Shown here: positions 25,222 through 34,863 of the stretch, in pieces | How positions within the stretch are numbered: position 1 is the first letter of the stretch | Layout of the letters: the number at the start of each line of letters is the position of its first letter | Source of the DNA: Alphaproteobacteria bacterium | GTDB lineage: Bacteria; Pseudomonadota; Alphaproteobacteria; ATCC43930; CGMCC-115725 | Assembly (NCBI GenBank): GCA_019240125.1 | Contig: JAFAYW010000092.1 | Location: forward strand, 1-57,915 | Length of the DNA stretch: 57,915 nt | Direction of reading: 5' to 3' | Notes under the pieces: generated by a model | Databases searched by the model: none | Seen by the model: only the letters and a program-made list of their open reading frames with translations | Told to the model about the DNA's origin: nothing | Position numbers and translations under genes: made by a program

Positions 25222-27666
25222 ATGATGGGTTCGCGGCTTGCCGCGCGGCTGCTGACGGCGGTCGTTCTCGTCCTTGCGCTCGCCGGCTTTGACACCGGTC
25301 CAACCGGACAGGTCCGCGATGAGGCGCTGCAAGCGGGACGGGACGCCGCGTCGTTTCCCGCCGCTGGCGAAGACTATTTCCATGACATGGATGGCGGCGT
25401 TGCGTTGAGCCCCGAGGAGATCAAGGGCCGCAACATGTGGAACGTCTGGACCGGTGGCAATGACCGGTTCTGGGACACCATGACGGCCAGCACGTTCGGC
25501 GGCTTTGATCTGCTCAAAATCGTTGCTTACAACCCCGACAAGCCGATCGACCGCAATCGGCGCTGGAGCTATCTCGGCGTCATCAACGAGCCATGCTTTG
25601 ATGTACCGACGGCGCCCGATCCGGACCGGTTCGGCCTGTTGCTCGACAAGCGGCGTGGCGATTGCCCGGCCGACCCCTTCGCGGATGAGAACAAATACCC
25701 CGGTGTCAGTATCGGCGCGCGCGGCACAACCGTACCGGTCGGCTCGTTTTACGGCTATCCCAGCGGCGTCCTTGGACTGCGGCTGTTCCCAAACCCGGCC
25801 TTCGACGAAGCCGCAGCCAAGCGCTGGGATGCGAAGCGCTATTTCAATGACCCGGCCTACTACAACGATAAGGATCTCGTACGGCCTTATCGCGTCGGCA
25901 TGTCATGCGGCTTCTGTCATATCGGGCCGAGCCCGATCAAGCCGCCGGCAGACCCCGCGCATCCCGATTTCGCCAACCTGAGCTCGACGGTGGGCGCGCA
26001 GTATATGTGGGTCGATCGGCTGTTCATCTACGAAGCGAAGCCCGACAATTTCTTCTACCAGCTGGTCCATACGTATCGGCCGGGCAGCATGGATACGTCG
26101 CTGGTCTCGACCGACAACATCAACAACCCCCGGACGATGAACGCGGTCTATGGCCTGGGCGCGCGTCTGGAGCAGGCATTGCGCTGGGGTCACGAGAAGC
26201 TGACCGGCGGACAGCTCAACAACAAGCAGTTCAACGATTTCGTCTCCAGCGGACCGCTGACGCGCTTCTTCGCGAAACCTAATATGGTCTCGACTGTCCG
26301 GGTGCTGAAAGACGGGTCGGATTCGGTGGGTGCGCTTGGTGCGCTCAATCGCGTGTACTTGAACATCGGCTTGTTCAGCGAAGAGTGGCTGCGCCATTTC
26401 AACCCCGTCGCGGGCGGCAAGCCGATCACCCCAATCGAGATCGCCGTGGCGCAGCGCAATTCGGCTTATTGGCAGGCGACCGAGGCGAATACACCGAATA
26501 CCGCGCTGTTCTTCCTGAAAGCAGCCCAGCCCGATTACCTGAAGGATGCGCCGGGTGGCGGCAAATACCTCAATGGCGATCAGACGGTGCTCGACCGCGG
26601 CAAGGAGGTCTTTGCCGATACCTGTGCCCGCTGTCATTCGAGCAAGGCGCCGACCCCGGCGGTGGGGCTTGACCCCGGCGGCTGCGCCGGCCCCGGTTAT
26701 CTCGCCTGCTGGAACCGCTATTGGGCGTGGACCAAGACGGCTGCCTATAAGCAGCAGATGCGCCAGATCGTCAAAGCGCCCGATTTCCTTGCCAACAACT
26801 TCCTGTCGACCGAGGCGCGGGTGCCGGTGACGCTGTTGCAGACAAACGCCTGCAGTCCGCTCGCGACCAACGCGATCGCCGGCAACATCTGGGACAATTT
26901 CTCGTCGCAATCATACAAGGACCTGCCATCGGTCGGGCAGATCACCGTGCATGACCCGTTCACCGGCGCGCCGCATCTCTACAAGATGCCGGCGGGTGGG
27001 CGCGGCTATACAAGACCAGCCTCGCTGATCAGCGCCTGGTCGACGGCGCCTTTTCTGTTGAACAACAGCGTGGGGCCATTCGACCAGGACCCGTCGGTCG
27101 AGGCCCGAATGCGCGTCTTCAACGCCTCGATCGAGCAGCTGCTGTGGCCCGAAAAGCGTGAGCAGGACAAGGTGCTCGGCAACAAGGTGCCCGGCATTAT
27201 CGATCGGACGACGGCACCGAGCTATATCCGGGTGCCGGTCGGTTACGTGCCCGATATCCTGCGTCCGCTGCGTGGGCCGGCGCACGACCTTCTGCCGCAA
27301 CTGTTTGACGCGAATGGCGACATCACGATCGGGCCGATCCCGACCGGGGTGCCGGTGAACCTGCTGGCCAACATACAGCCGCTCGCCGAGACCAATAACC
27401 CGATCCAGCAGCTGGTCCACGCGGAGCAGGTAATCCGGCTGCTCGTCACGCTGAAACTCGACCTGCTGAAACTGCCCGCGAACGCGAGCAACGAGGAGGC
27501 AATGAAGGTCTTTGCCAATCTGGCCAAGCCGATGCTGGCGCTCAACAAGTGCCCGGACTTCGTTGTTAATCGCGGCCATTATTTCGGCACCTCCATGTTT
27601 GCCGAAGAGCCGCCGCTCAGCGACGATGACAAGCGCGCTCTGATCGAGTTCATCAAGACGTTCTGA
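25222..27666 (+). CDS. Di-haem c-type cytochrome, exported (RoxA- or peroxidase-like)
   Basis: About 814 residues from the ATG at 25222, which has GGAGG 6 bases upstream; the frame extends to 25159 but without support. A signal peptide (ARLLTAVVLVLALAGFDTG) places it in the periplasm or outside. Two haem c sites are present: CGFCH (229-233) and CARCH (468-472). The spacing of about 240 residues and the NRRWSYLGVINEPCF and NVWTGGNDRFWD segments recall di-haem rubber oxygenases (RoxA/RoxB) and di-haem peroxidases. It is longer than RoxA. The assignment to that superfamily is tentative. The GMC oxidoreductase gene begins 19 bases downstream, suggesting an electron-transfer pair or sequential oxidation of one substrate. 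Confidence 0.8.
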   Translation: MMGSRLAARLLTAVVLVLALAGFDTGPTGQVRDEALQAGRDAASFPAAGEDYFHDMDGGVALSPEEIKGRNMWNVWTGGNDRFWDTMTASTFGGFDLLKIVAYNPDKPIDRNRRWSYLGVINEPCFDVPTAPDPDRFGLLLDKRRGDCPADPFADENKYPGVSIGARGTTVPVGSFYGYPSGVLGLRLFPNPAFDEAAAKRWDAKRYFNDPAYYNDKDLVRPYRVGMSCGFCHIGPSPIKPPADPAHPDFANLSSTVGAQYMWVDRLFIYEAKPDNFFYQLVHTYRPGSMDTSLVSTDNINNPRTMNAVYGLGARLEQALRWGHEKLTGGQLNNKQFNDFVSSGPLTRFFAKPNMVSTVRVLKDGSDSVGALGALNRVYLNIGLFSEEWLRHFNPVAGGKPITPIEIAVAQRNSAYWQATEANTPNTALFFLKAAQPDYLKDAPGGGKYLNGDQTVLDRGKEVFADTCARCHSSKAPTPAVGLDPGGCAGPGYLACWNRYWAWTKTAAYKQQMRQIVKAPDFLANNFLSTEARVPVTLLQTNACSPLATNAIAGNIWDNFSSQSYKDLPSVGQITVHDPFTGAPHLYKMPAGGRGYTRPASLISAWSTAPFLLNNSVGPFDQDPSVEARMRVFNASIEQLLWPEKREQDKVLGNKVPGIIDRTTAPSYIRVPVGYVPDILRPLRGPAHDLLPQLFDANGDITIGPIPTGVPVNLLANIQPLAETNNPIQQLVHAEQVIRLLVTLKLDLLKLPANASNEEAMKVFANLAKPMLALNKCPDFVVNRGHYFGTSMFAEEPPLSDDDKRALIEFIKTF

Positions 27667-27685
27667 GCCCGCGGCTTCGCGCCTG

Positions 27686-29527
27686 ATGTCGAGCGACGTG
27701 GCGGCGGCCGAGTGCGATTACGTCGTGATCGGGTCAGGAGCGGGCGGCGGCACGGTCGCGGCCCGCCTGGCCGAGGCGGGAATGCGCGTGGTCTTGCTCG
27801 AAGCCGGCGGTGATCCGCTCGCGACGACGACGCCAGACCAGCTCGACGCCTATGACGTCCCGGCCTTTCATTCGTTGGCGTCCGAACACCCGGCACTGCG
27901 CTGGGATTATTTCGTCCGGCATTACGCCGATCCCGCAATTCAGCAGCGCGATCCGAAATCTCTGCCGCAGGGGGTGTGGTATCCGCGCTCCGGCACGCTG
28001 GGGGGCTGCACCGCGCATAATGCAATGATCTTTGTCGCGCCGCATGACAGCGACTGGGATGCGATCGCGGCGCTCACCGGTGACTCTTCCTGGCGGGCGG
28101 CTGCGATGCACCGCTATTTCCGACGCGTTGAAAACTGCCGTTACCATCCGTTCTTTCGCTTCGTGCATCGCTATGGACTGAACCCCTTGGGTCACGGCTG
28201 GGGTGGCTGGCTTGACACCGAGGCGGTGCTGCCGCGCGACATGTTGCGCGACGACGAGCTGGTGCAGCTCGTATTGCGCTCGGCTCTCGTCGTCACGCTG
28301 TCGAGCGGCAATCCATTACAGGCGGCCTGGGCTCTCGTTCGTGGCGAAGCCGATCCTAATAATGGCTTGAACCGCACGTTCGAAGGTGCGTGCTTCACAC
28401 CGTTATCGACCACCCTGCACAGGCGGCAGAGCGCGCGCGAGCGGGCGCTTGATGTCGCGCGGCGGCACCCGGACCGCTTACGCATCGAGTTGCACGCATT
28501 GGCAACCCGGATTGTGCTCGATGAACAAGACTGCGCGACGGCCGTCGAATATCTGAGCGGCCCGCGATTGTACCGGGCTGATCCCGACCCGGCTCGTGAG
28601 GCGGGGTCGGCGCGGCGGCTCATCGTGCGGCGCGAAGTCATCCTCGCGGGAGGCGCGTTCAATTCGCCGCAGTTACTGATGTTGTCAGGCATCGGCGCGG
28701 CGGCGGCGCTACGAGGCCACGGTATTGAGGCCCGGATCGATCTGCCGGGCGTCGGCCGCAATCTGCAAGACCGCTACGAGGTCGCCGTCGTCAACCGGAT
28801 GGCGCGCGATTGGCGAGCGCTGCACGGTGCCCACTTTACCCGCGGCGATCGCCTCTATCGGGAGTGGCAGAGGCAGAACGGTCTTTACGCCTCGAATGGC
28901 GCGGCGATCGCGGTGGCGCGCCGCTCCGGGCCAGACAAGCCTGACCCCGACCTCTTTCTGATGGCGCTGCTGGCGAAGTTTCGCGGCTATTTTCCCGGCT
29001 ATTCGCGCGATATCGTTGCGCATCATGACTATCTGAGCTGGGCGATCCTCAAGGCGCACACCGCCAATCGCGCCGGAATGGTTACGCTGCGTTCGGCCGA
29101 CCCGCGCGATCCGCCGATCATCGACTTCAACTATTTCGACGCGCGGGATGATCCGCATGGTGCGGACCTGCGGGCGGTGATCAAGGGCATCCGGCTGGCA
29201 CGGGAGATGGTCGACGCTCTCAACACGCCCGAAACAGTCGCGACCGAGGAATTGCCGGGTGCGCAGTGTCAATCAGACGACGAGCTGGCGCAGTATGTGA
29301 GGGACAATGCCTGGGGGCATCACGCGTCATGCAGCTGCGCGATTGGGCCGCGCGACCAGGGCGGGGTGCTCGACGCGCAGTTTCGGGTGCACGGTACGCG
29401 GGGGCTGCGGGTGGTCGATGCATCCGTGTTCCCGCGCATCCCGGGATTTTTCATCGCCAGCGCCGTCTACATGATCGCCGAGAAGGCAGCGGACGACATC
29501 CTCGCTGCGGCCCATGGGACACGCTGA
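27686..29527 (+). CDS. GMC-family FAD oxidoreductase
   Basis: A 613-residue glucose-methanol-choline oxidoreductase. The FAD dinucleotide loop is YVVIGSGAGGGTVAARLAEA with a downstream LLEAGG. The family's signature one is GTLGGCTAHNAMIFV and signature two AGGAFNSPQLLMLSGIG. The C-terminal active site is the His in WGHHASCSCAIG, with the closing Asn/His position replaced by FPRIPGFF. It oxidises an alcohol or aldehyde and passes electrons to a haem protein or quinone; the di-haem cytochrome encoded 19 bases upstream is the obvious acceptor. No signal peptide is seen although its partner is exported, which is a point to resolve. An alcohol produced by the downstream lipid-oxidising genes is a plausible substrate. 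Confidence 0.9.
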   Translation: MSSDVAAAECDYVVIGSGAGGGTVAARLAEAGMRVVLLEAGGDPLATTTPDQLDAYDVPAFHSLASEHPALRWDYFVRHYADPAIQQRDPKSLPQGVWYPRSGTLGGCTAHNAMIFVAPHDSDWDAIAALTGDSSWRAAAMHRYFRRVENCRYHPFFRFVHRYGLNPLGHGWGGWLDTEAVLPRDMLRDDELVQLVLRSALVVTLSSGNPLQAAWALVRGEADPNNGLNRTFEGACFTPLSTTLHRRQSARERALDVARRHPDRLRIELHALATRIVLDEQDCATAVEYLSGPRLYRADPDPAREAGSARRLIVRREVILAGGAFNSPQLLMLSGIGAAAALRGHGIEARIDLPGVGRNLQDRYEVAVVNRMARDWRALHGAHFTRGDRLYREWQRQNGLYASNGAAIAVARRSGPDKPDPDLFLMALLAKFRGYFPGYSRDIVAHHDYLSWAILKAHTANRAGMVTLRSADPRDPPIIDFNYFDARDDPHGADLRAVIKGIRLAREMVDALNTPETVATEELPGAQCQSDDELAQYVRDNAWGHHASCSCAIGPRDQGGVLDAQFRVHGTRGLRVVDASVFPRIPGFFIASAVYMIAEKAADDILAAAHGTR

Positions 29528-29654
29528 AGTACCGCGCAAAGCTGGGGTTGCGCGGTCGATCGCAAGTTCGCCTGTTGTTAGGCATCGTATCCGGGAAGCG
29601 TTAGAATGCATGATCGCTTTCGCCATCCATCACAAGCGTGAGTAAGGTGTGACC

Positions 29655-30086
29655 ATGGCTTATGATGCGCAGCAATTGTTGCTGATGACCCAGGCGCAGC
29701 TCGACGCGCTATTTACCAATAGCCCGGCAGGCGACATCCCGGACGGTGAGGGGCATGGTACCGCGATCATCGCCGCGGGCGCCGTGTTCAATCCCGAAAT
29801 CGCCGCTTTCATCAACCACTTCGCCTGGCAGGGCAAAATCTTTGATGCCAAGACGGGTTATCTGAAAAATAAGATTCTGCCCTTTGGCATCGCCGCCATT
29901 GCCGCCAAAGTCTCCAAGGGCGAAAGCTGGTTCGATAGGAGGGAATGTATCGTTCTTGATTATTCCGAGACGTCTTTGGTTCCGGGGTGGACTCGTGATG
30001 AAATTCGCATGATTGAGCCGGGTTTCTACCTTGGTGCAGTATACTTTAATCATAAGCGTCTTTTCCATTTTTCACTGAAATTCTGA
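29655..30086 (+). CDS. Conserved-looking small hypothetical protein
   Basis: 143 residues from the ATG at 29655, with AAGG at the right distance. The protein shows a soluble, compact pattern: QAQLDALFTNSPAGDIPDGE, HFAWQGKIFDAKTGYLKNKI, ESWFDRRECIVLDYSETSLV, then EIRMIEPGFYLGAVYFNHKR. The alternating strands and the late IVLDYS and LGAVYF segments suggest a small beta-barrel of the lipocalin or START-like ligand-binding kind, which is only a guess. It has no signal peptide. It sits between the GMC oxidoreductase and the patatin gene and may bind or present a lipid intermediate. Confidence 0.7.
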   Translation: MAYDAQQLLLMTQAQLDALFTNSPAGDIPDGEGHGTAIIAAGAVFNPEIAAFINHFAWQGKIFDAKTGYLKNKILPFGIAAIAAKVSKGESWFDRRECIVLDYSETSLVPGWTRDEIRMIEPGFYLGAVYFNHKRLFHFSLKF

Positions 30087-30109
30087 GAGTTTTTGCCCGT
30101 GGTGCGGGA

Positions 30110-32950
30110 GTGGCCGGGAGTGGCAAAGTGATCACCGGATCGCGTGCGCGGCCGCTTCGTACGTCCGAGGTCATCGGGCAGGAATTAGCGGCTATCTTCG
30201 GGCCCGATGCCGTCTCCAAGCTTGAGGCCGCGGTAAGTGCCGTCCCCGGTGAAGTGGAAAAGCTGGCACTGACCGAGACCGCCGCGGCTCGGTTGCAGCC
30301 GATTGCCTTGTGCTTGTCGGGGGGTGGCATCCGTAGCGCGTCGTTTGCGCTGGGTGTGATGCAGGCGTTGGCGCGTGGTGGGCTTTTGGCGCGCTTTCAT
30401 TACCTCTCGACCGTGTCCGGCGGCGGCTATATCGGCTCGTGGTTATCCGCGTGGCTGTATTGGGCAGGCGAGTCCCGCAGTGTCCTGGATGGGCTGCGCG
30501 CGAGCGGCACCGAGGAAAACGAACCCGAGCCGATCCAACATCTCCGCCGGTTCAGCAACTACCTGACACCGCGCCCCGGCGTGCTGTCGAGTGACACCTG
30601 GGCCGCGGTCGCCATTTGTATCCGCAACCTCCTGCTCAACTGGACAATCCTGTTTCCGGCGCTCTGGCTGTTGATCCTGTTTCCAAAAATTGCGTCGGCG
30701 GCGCTGCAACTGGCGCGCGCCAATCCATTGCCCGAGGCCACGAACATCGGATTCGCCGTCTTCATCGCCGTGATGGTCATTGCCAGCACCTGGTACACGA
30801 CCGCCAATCGTGTCTCCGATCGCAGCGTCATCATCCTTAAATCGAGCGCGCAGATGAGTTTTCTGTTCGCCGATCTGTTACCGCTCATCCTGGCGGGGAC
30901 GGCGTTTACCTGGGTCGTCAACCGGCCGCAGGAATATGTCGGCTGGCTGATCGGCGATTATCTCGGTCTTGCCTACATCGCGTTCTCCGCAATGGGGTTG
31001 TACGCGCTGGGTTTTGGTTTGGCGCGCTGGACGTATCGTCCGGCACGCGAAGAGCATCGTCATGTACCCGTTCAGTGGGGGCGCGATCTCGCGGCGTGGC
31101 TGCTGGCGGGCCTGATCGCAGGCAAGGTGTTGTGGTTCGGTGCCGCGGGATACGTAGAGCTGCCCGACCTGATGACCCTTGTACCGGCACATTGCACGCT
31201 CGATGCCGCCGCCTGCAAAGCAGCGGGCGCCGCCGCGCCGATAAGCGATGCCATCACGCTCGACGCGAAGTCGCTGCTGGTCATCGTCGGCATGCCTTAT
31301 TTTCTGCTGGCGGTCATGGTTGGGCAGCTGGTGTTTGTCCTGTTCCGCAGCTACAGCCCGCGCGGCGATATCGAACGCGAATGGCTTGGGCGCGCTGCCG
31401 GCTGGTATATCGCTGTCGGGTTGAGTTGGATGATCGGCGGCACGCTTGTGCTGTTTGCCTCGGCGGCGGCGGCCGGGATCGGATTGATCGGGCAGGATCT
31501 GCAAGGGTGGCTGGCGCCGATCGGCGGGGTCTCGGGCATCCTGGCCGCTCTCCTTGGCAAGAGTTCGGAGAGCGGGGCGAAGAGGCCTGCAAATGACTGG
31601 CCCACGACGCTGCGCGAACTTGGCCTCGCCGCGGCCGGCATCGTGTTCGGCGCGGTGGTCGTGGTTGCGTCGTCGATCCTGATCGACTGGATCATCTTTG
31701 GTCAGCCGCTGCAAAGCACGGAGCTGTTTCAGTACCGCAGCAATCCGAGCGCGCCGTTCACCGCGGCTCAGACCGCGACATACCAGCGACAGTGGCTCCT
31801 GCTATTGTCAGAGACCGCCGGCTTGCTCGTGCTGTGGTTTGTGCTCGGCTGGTTCGTCAACCCGAACCGGTTTTCGCTGCACGCGCTCTACCGCAATCGC
31901 CTGATGCGCGCCTATCTCGGCGGTCCTCATCTGGCGGCGGCCGACAAGCGAGACCAGCGGCGACCCAATCTGTTTACCGGCTTCGACAATGCCGACAATA
32001 TCAGGTGTTCGCACCTGTGGCCGGATGCGGTCCGTGCAGGCGATTGGCGCCCGTTTCATGTCATCAACATCGCGCTGAATGTTGTCGCCGGTAAAAATCT
32101 CGCCTGGCAACAACGCAAGGCGGAGCCCTTTGTCGTCACGCCGCTGGCCTGCGGCAGCCATGGGCCGGGCTACCGGCCGACACGCGAGTATGGGGATCGT
32201 GGCGGGCACGGCATTTCGCTCGCGACGGCGATGGCGATCTCCGGCGCGGCCGCCAGCCCGAACATGGGCTATCACTCGTCGCCTCTCGTGACGCTGTTAC
32301 TGGCGGTGTTGAACGTGCGGCTCGGCTGGTGGCTGGGCAATCCGGGTAATGCAGGGCATCGGACCTATGGCAAGGACGGGCCCGATATTGCGTTCGGACC
32401 GTTCTTTACCGAACTGTTCGGCCTGACGACCGATAATCGGCCCTATGTCTACCTCTCCGATGGCGGGCATTTCGAGGATCTGGGTCTTTACGAAATGGTC
32501 CGCCGCCGTTGCGCGCTGATCGTCGTCAGCGATGGCGGAGAAGACGGAGCCTACGATTTCTCCGATCTCGGTAATGCGGTTCGCAAGATCCGCATCGATC
32601 TCGGTGTCGAGATCGAAATCGAGCTACCCCCGCTCGGCGCGTTCAATCCTCCGGAGCCACGGCCGGAAGACTGGCGCCGGCCGAATTATCTGGTTGGTAA
32701 AATCCACTATCCCGGACCAGGAGTTGCGCCCGGAAAGCTTTTCTACATCAAGCCGGCGCTGCAAGGCGGTGAGCCGGCCGACATCTTTGCCTATGCGCGG
32801 GAGAACCCGACCTTCCCCAATCAGACGACCGATGATCAATGGTTCGACGAACCGCAATTTGAGAGCTATCGAGCGCTCGGCTGCTACACGATGACCTCGA
32901 TCATGAATGTCCTCCGTGAGGCGATGCCGGTCACCACGAGGAGCGCCTAA
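30110..32950 (+). CDS. Membrane-anchored patatin-like phospholipase
   Basis: 946 residues, GTG start. The patatin hallmarks frame the protein. The oxyanion loop SGGGIRSASFALGVMQAL (71-88) and the nucleophile region STVSGGGYIGSW with S103 are at the N-terminus, and the catalytic Asp784 in YLSDGGHFEDLGLYE lies near the C-terminus. In between, about residues 170-620 contain eight or more hydrophobic helices (ILFPALWLLILF, IGFAVFIAVMVIAS, LLVIVGMPYFLLAVMVG). The hydrolase is thus split by a large membrane module. Patatins release fatty acids from membrane lipids by a Ser-Asp dyad. It may supply free fatty acid to the haem peroxidase and P450 encoded downstream. Confidence 0.88.
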   Translation: MAGSGKVITGSRARPLRTSEVIGQELAAIFGPDAVSKLEAAVSAVPGEVEKLALTETAAARLQPIALCLSGGGIRSASFALGVMQALARGGLLARFHYLSTVSGGGYIGSWLSAWLYWAGESRSVLDGLRASGTEENEPEPIQHLRRFSNYLTPRPGVLSSDTWAAVAICIRNLLLNWTILFPALWLLILFPKIASAALQLARANPLPEATNIGFAVFIAVMVIASTWYTTANRVSDRSVIILKSSAQMSFLFADLLPLILAGTAFTWVVNRPQEYVGWLIGDYLGLAYIAFSAMGLYALGFGLARWTYRPAREEHRHVPVQWGRDLAAWLLAGLIAGKVLWFGAAGYVELPDLMTLVPAHCTLDAAACKAAGAAAPISDAITLDAKSLLVIVGMPYFLLAVMVGQLVFVLFRSYSPRGDIEREWLGRAAGWYIAVGLSWMIGGTLVLFASAAAAGIGLIGQDLQGWLAPIGGVSGILAALLGKSSESGAKRPANDWPTTLRELGLAAAGIVFGAVVVVASSILIDWIIFGQPLQSTELFQYRSNPSAPFTAAQTATYQRQWLLLLSETAGLLVLWFVLGWFVNPNRFSLHALYRNRLMRAYLGGPHLAAADKRDQRRPNLFTGFDNADNIRCSHLWPDAVRAGDWRPFHVINIALNVVAGKNLAWQQRKAEPFVVTPLACGSHGPGYRPTREYGDRGGHGISLATAMAISGAAASPNMGYHSSPLVTLLLAVLNVRLGWWLGNPGNAGHRTYGKDGPDIAFGPFFTELFGLTTDNRPYVYLSDGGHFEDLGLYEMVRRRCALIVVSDGGEDGAYDFSDLGNAVRKIRIDLGVEIEIELPPLGAFNPPEPRPEDWRRPNYLVGKIHYPGPGVAPGKLFYIKPALQGGEPADIFAYARENPTFPNQTTDDQWFDEPQFESYRALGCYTMTSIMNVLREAMPVTTRSA

Positions 32951-33038
32951 CGGTCGAGATGCTGTCGGGCATTGTCGCGGCGGCGCGGGTGGGGCAACGT
33001 CATCGGCTCAGGAACCGAGGCTTTGTCGAGTACATCAG

Positions 33039-34715
33039 ATGACATCCCTGCCGACGCCCAACACCATCAGTGGCCGCAGCGCCTTTATCGAGCTGCTGCA
33101 ATCGGAGGGAGTGACGCACCTCTTCGGTAATCCGGGCACGACCGAATTGCCGATCATGCATGCGCTCTCCGACTACCCTGACATGCGCTACGTGCTGGGA
33201 TTGCAGGAGGCGATCGTTGTCGCCATGGCGGATGGCTACGCCCGGGCATCGGGTGAACTGGTTGCCTGCAATGTGCATGTCGCGCCGGGACTGGGCAACG
33301 CGATGGGCGCGCTGTTCACGGCGTTCAATTCCGGCACTCCGCTGATCATCACCGCCGGCCAGCAGGAACAGGGACACGGATTGACCGAGCCGCTGTTGTA
33401 CGGCCCGCTGGTCCCGATGGCGATGCCGGTCGTGAAATGGGCGACCGAGGTGACGCGCATCGAAGACCTGCCGCGGATCGTGCACCGCGCCGCCAAGGTG
33501 GCAATGACACCGCCGACCGGGCCGGTCTTCATCTCATTGCCGGGCGACATATTGAACGCATTCGGCGCGATCGACCTGGGGCAGGCGACCCGTGTCGATA
33601 CGCGCGTGCGGCCGGCTGACGAAGGCCTGCGAGCGCTCGCCGAGCGGCTGCTCAGGGCAACGGCGCCGGTCATCATCGCCGGGCACGAGATCATCCGGAG
33701 CGATGCATTCGCCGAGGCCGCGCGGTTCGCCGAAGTGCTGGGCTGTCCCGTTTACGATCAGACGGTTCTGCAGGGCGCGCATTTCCCCAGCGACCACCCG
33801 GCCTATCTCGGCCCGTTATCGCGAGACCAGAAAACGGTGCGCAGCCGTCTCGAGCCCTACGACTTAATGATCAGCCTCGGTTCTGACTTCCTGCGCATGT
33901 CGGTCTACAGCGAGATCGAGCCGCTGCCACCCGGGACCTCGGTCGTTCAGATCGGGTCGCGTGATTGGGAGATGGGCAAGACCTATCCCGCGGAGATCGC
34001 GGTGCGGGCCGACGTCAAGGAGACGCTGCGAGTTCTGACGCCGCTGATCGCCGAACTCGGCGGCGCGGCGCAGCAGCGGCGGGCAACCGATCGGCTCGCT
34101 GCGATCGCCGCCCGCAATTGGACAACGAACCGCAGGGCTCGCGCCGAGGGCGCCTCAAGCAAGAAGGCGTCGCAGCCGATCGATCCGGAATGGCTGATGC
34201 TGACGATCGCCGATCTGCTGCCAAAGGACGGAATTATCGTCGAAGAGGCGCTGACCACCGCCACAAGCCTGGCGGCGTTTCTGCCGGTACGCGATCGCTA
34301 CGCGTATTTCGGAAACGTCAGCGGCGGCATCGGCTGGGGCATCGCGGCTGCCATTGGGGTTCAGCTCGCACAGCCGGAACGCAAGGTGGTGGCGCTGCTT
34401 GGTGATGGAAGCGCGATGTATTCGATACAGGCGCTGTGGACCGCCGCCCACCAGAAGCTGCCGATCACGTTTGTCGTGTTCAACAATGGCGGCTACCGGA
34501 TCATCAAGCAGCGGCTCAAGCTGTTCCATGGGACCGATCGCTTCATCGGCATGGATTTCGTCGACCCGCCGATCGAATTTGCCGCGCTTGCGCAATCGCT
34601 TGGGATGCGGGGGCGTCGCGTCGCAACTTCGAGCGATTTCCAGACGGCGTATGCCGAAGCTCTCGATCAGCACGAGCCAGTGCTCATCGAAGTGTTGGTC
34701 GACGGCAGCGTCTAG
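33039..34715 (+). CDS. Thiamine-diphosphate-dependent decarboxylase/lyase, benzoylformate decarboxylase-like
   Basis: About 558 residues from the ATG at 33039; an in-frame start at 32907 would overlap the patatin gene and add a non-homologous leader. The glutamate that activates ThDP is in GLQEAIVVAMADGYA. GNPGTTELP and NVHVAPGLGNAMGALF (His equivalent to H70 of benzoylformate decarboxylase) form part of the active site. The cofactor motif is GDGSAMYSIQALW to FNNGGYRI. The region matching the second catalytic His reads SDFLRMSVYS, so that His seems absent. It could cleave or join 2-hydroxyacyl or 2-oxo acids, as HACL-type lyases do in alpha-oxidation. The exact substrate is unknown. Confidence 0.88.
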   Translation: MTSLPTPNTISGRSAFIELLQSEGVTHLFGNPGTTELPIMHALSDYPDMRYVLGLQEAIVVAMADGYARASGELVACNVHVAPGLGNAMGALFTAFNSGTPLIITAGQQEQGHGLTEPLLYGPLVPMAMPVVKWATEVTRIEDLPRIVHRAAKVAMTPPTGPVFISLPGDILNAFGAIDLGQATRVDTRVRPADEGLRALAERLLRATAPVIIAGHEIIRSDAFAEAARFAEVLGCPVYDQTVLQGAHFPSDHPAYLGPLSRDQKTVRSRLEPYDLMISLGSDFLRMSVYSEIEPLPPGTSVVQIGSRDWEMGKTYPAEIAVRADVKETLRVLTPLIAELGGAAQQRRATDRLAAIAARNWTTNRRARAEGASSKKASQPIDPEWLMLTIADLLPKDGIIVEEALTTATSLAAFLPVRDRYAYFGNVSGGIGWGIAAAIGVQLAQPERKVVALLGDGSAMYSIQALWTAAHQKLPITFVVFNNGGYRIIKQRLKLFHGTDRFIGMDFVDPPIEFAALAQSLGMRGRRVATSSDFQTAYAEALDQHEPVLIEVLVDGSV

Positions 34716-34863
34716 TCGAGTCAAGCGCCGCGGCTTGGTTTCCCCTGAGGTGACACATCGTACTGGAGTCGATTGAACGTTGGTCACGAGCCTTTTTGTT
34801 GCGTTGTCTCGTATTTCAGCGAGAATCGGTGCTGCTCAAGCTTGATAACAGGGGGACGGTTTC

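Noticed and set aside
25903..26910. 335-codon minus-strand frame inside the di-haem cytochrome gene
   Set aside because: Antisense shadow caused by high GC; Arg-rich and without a start signal.
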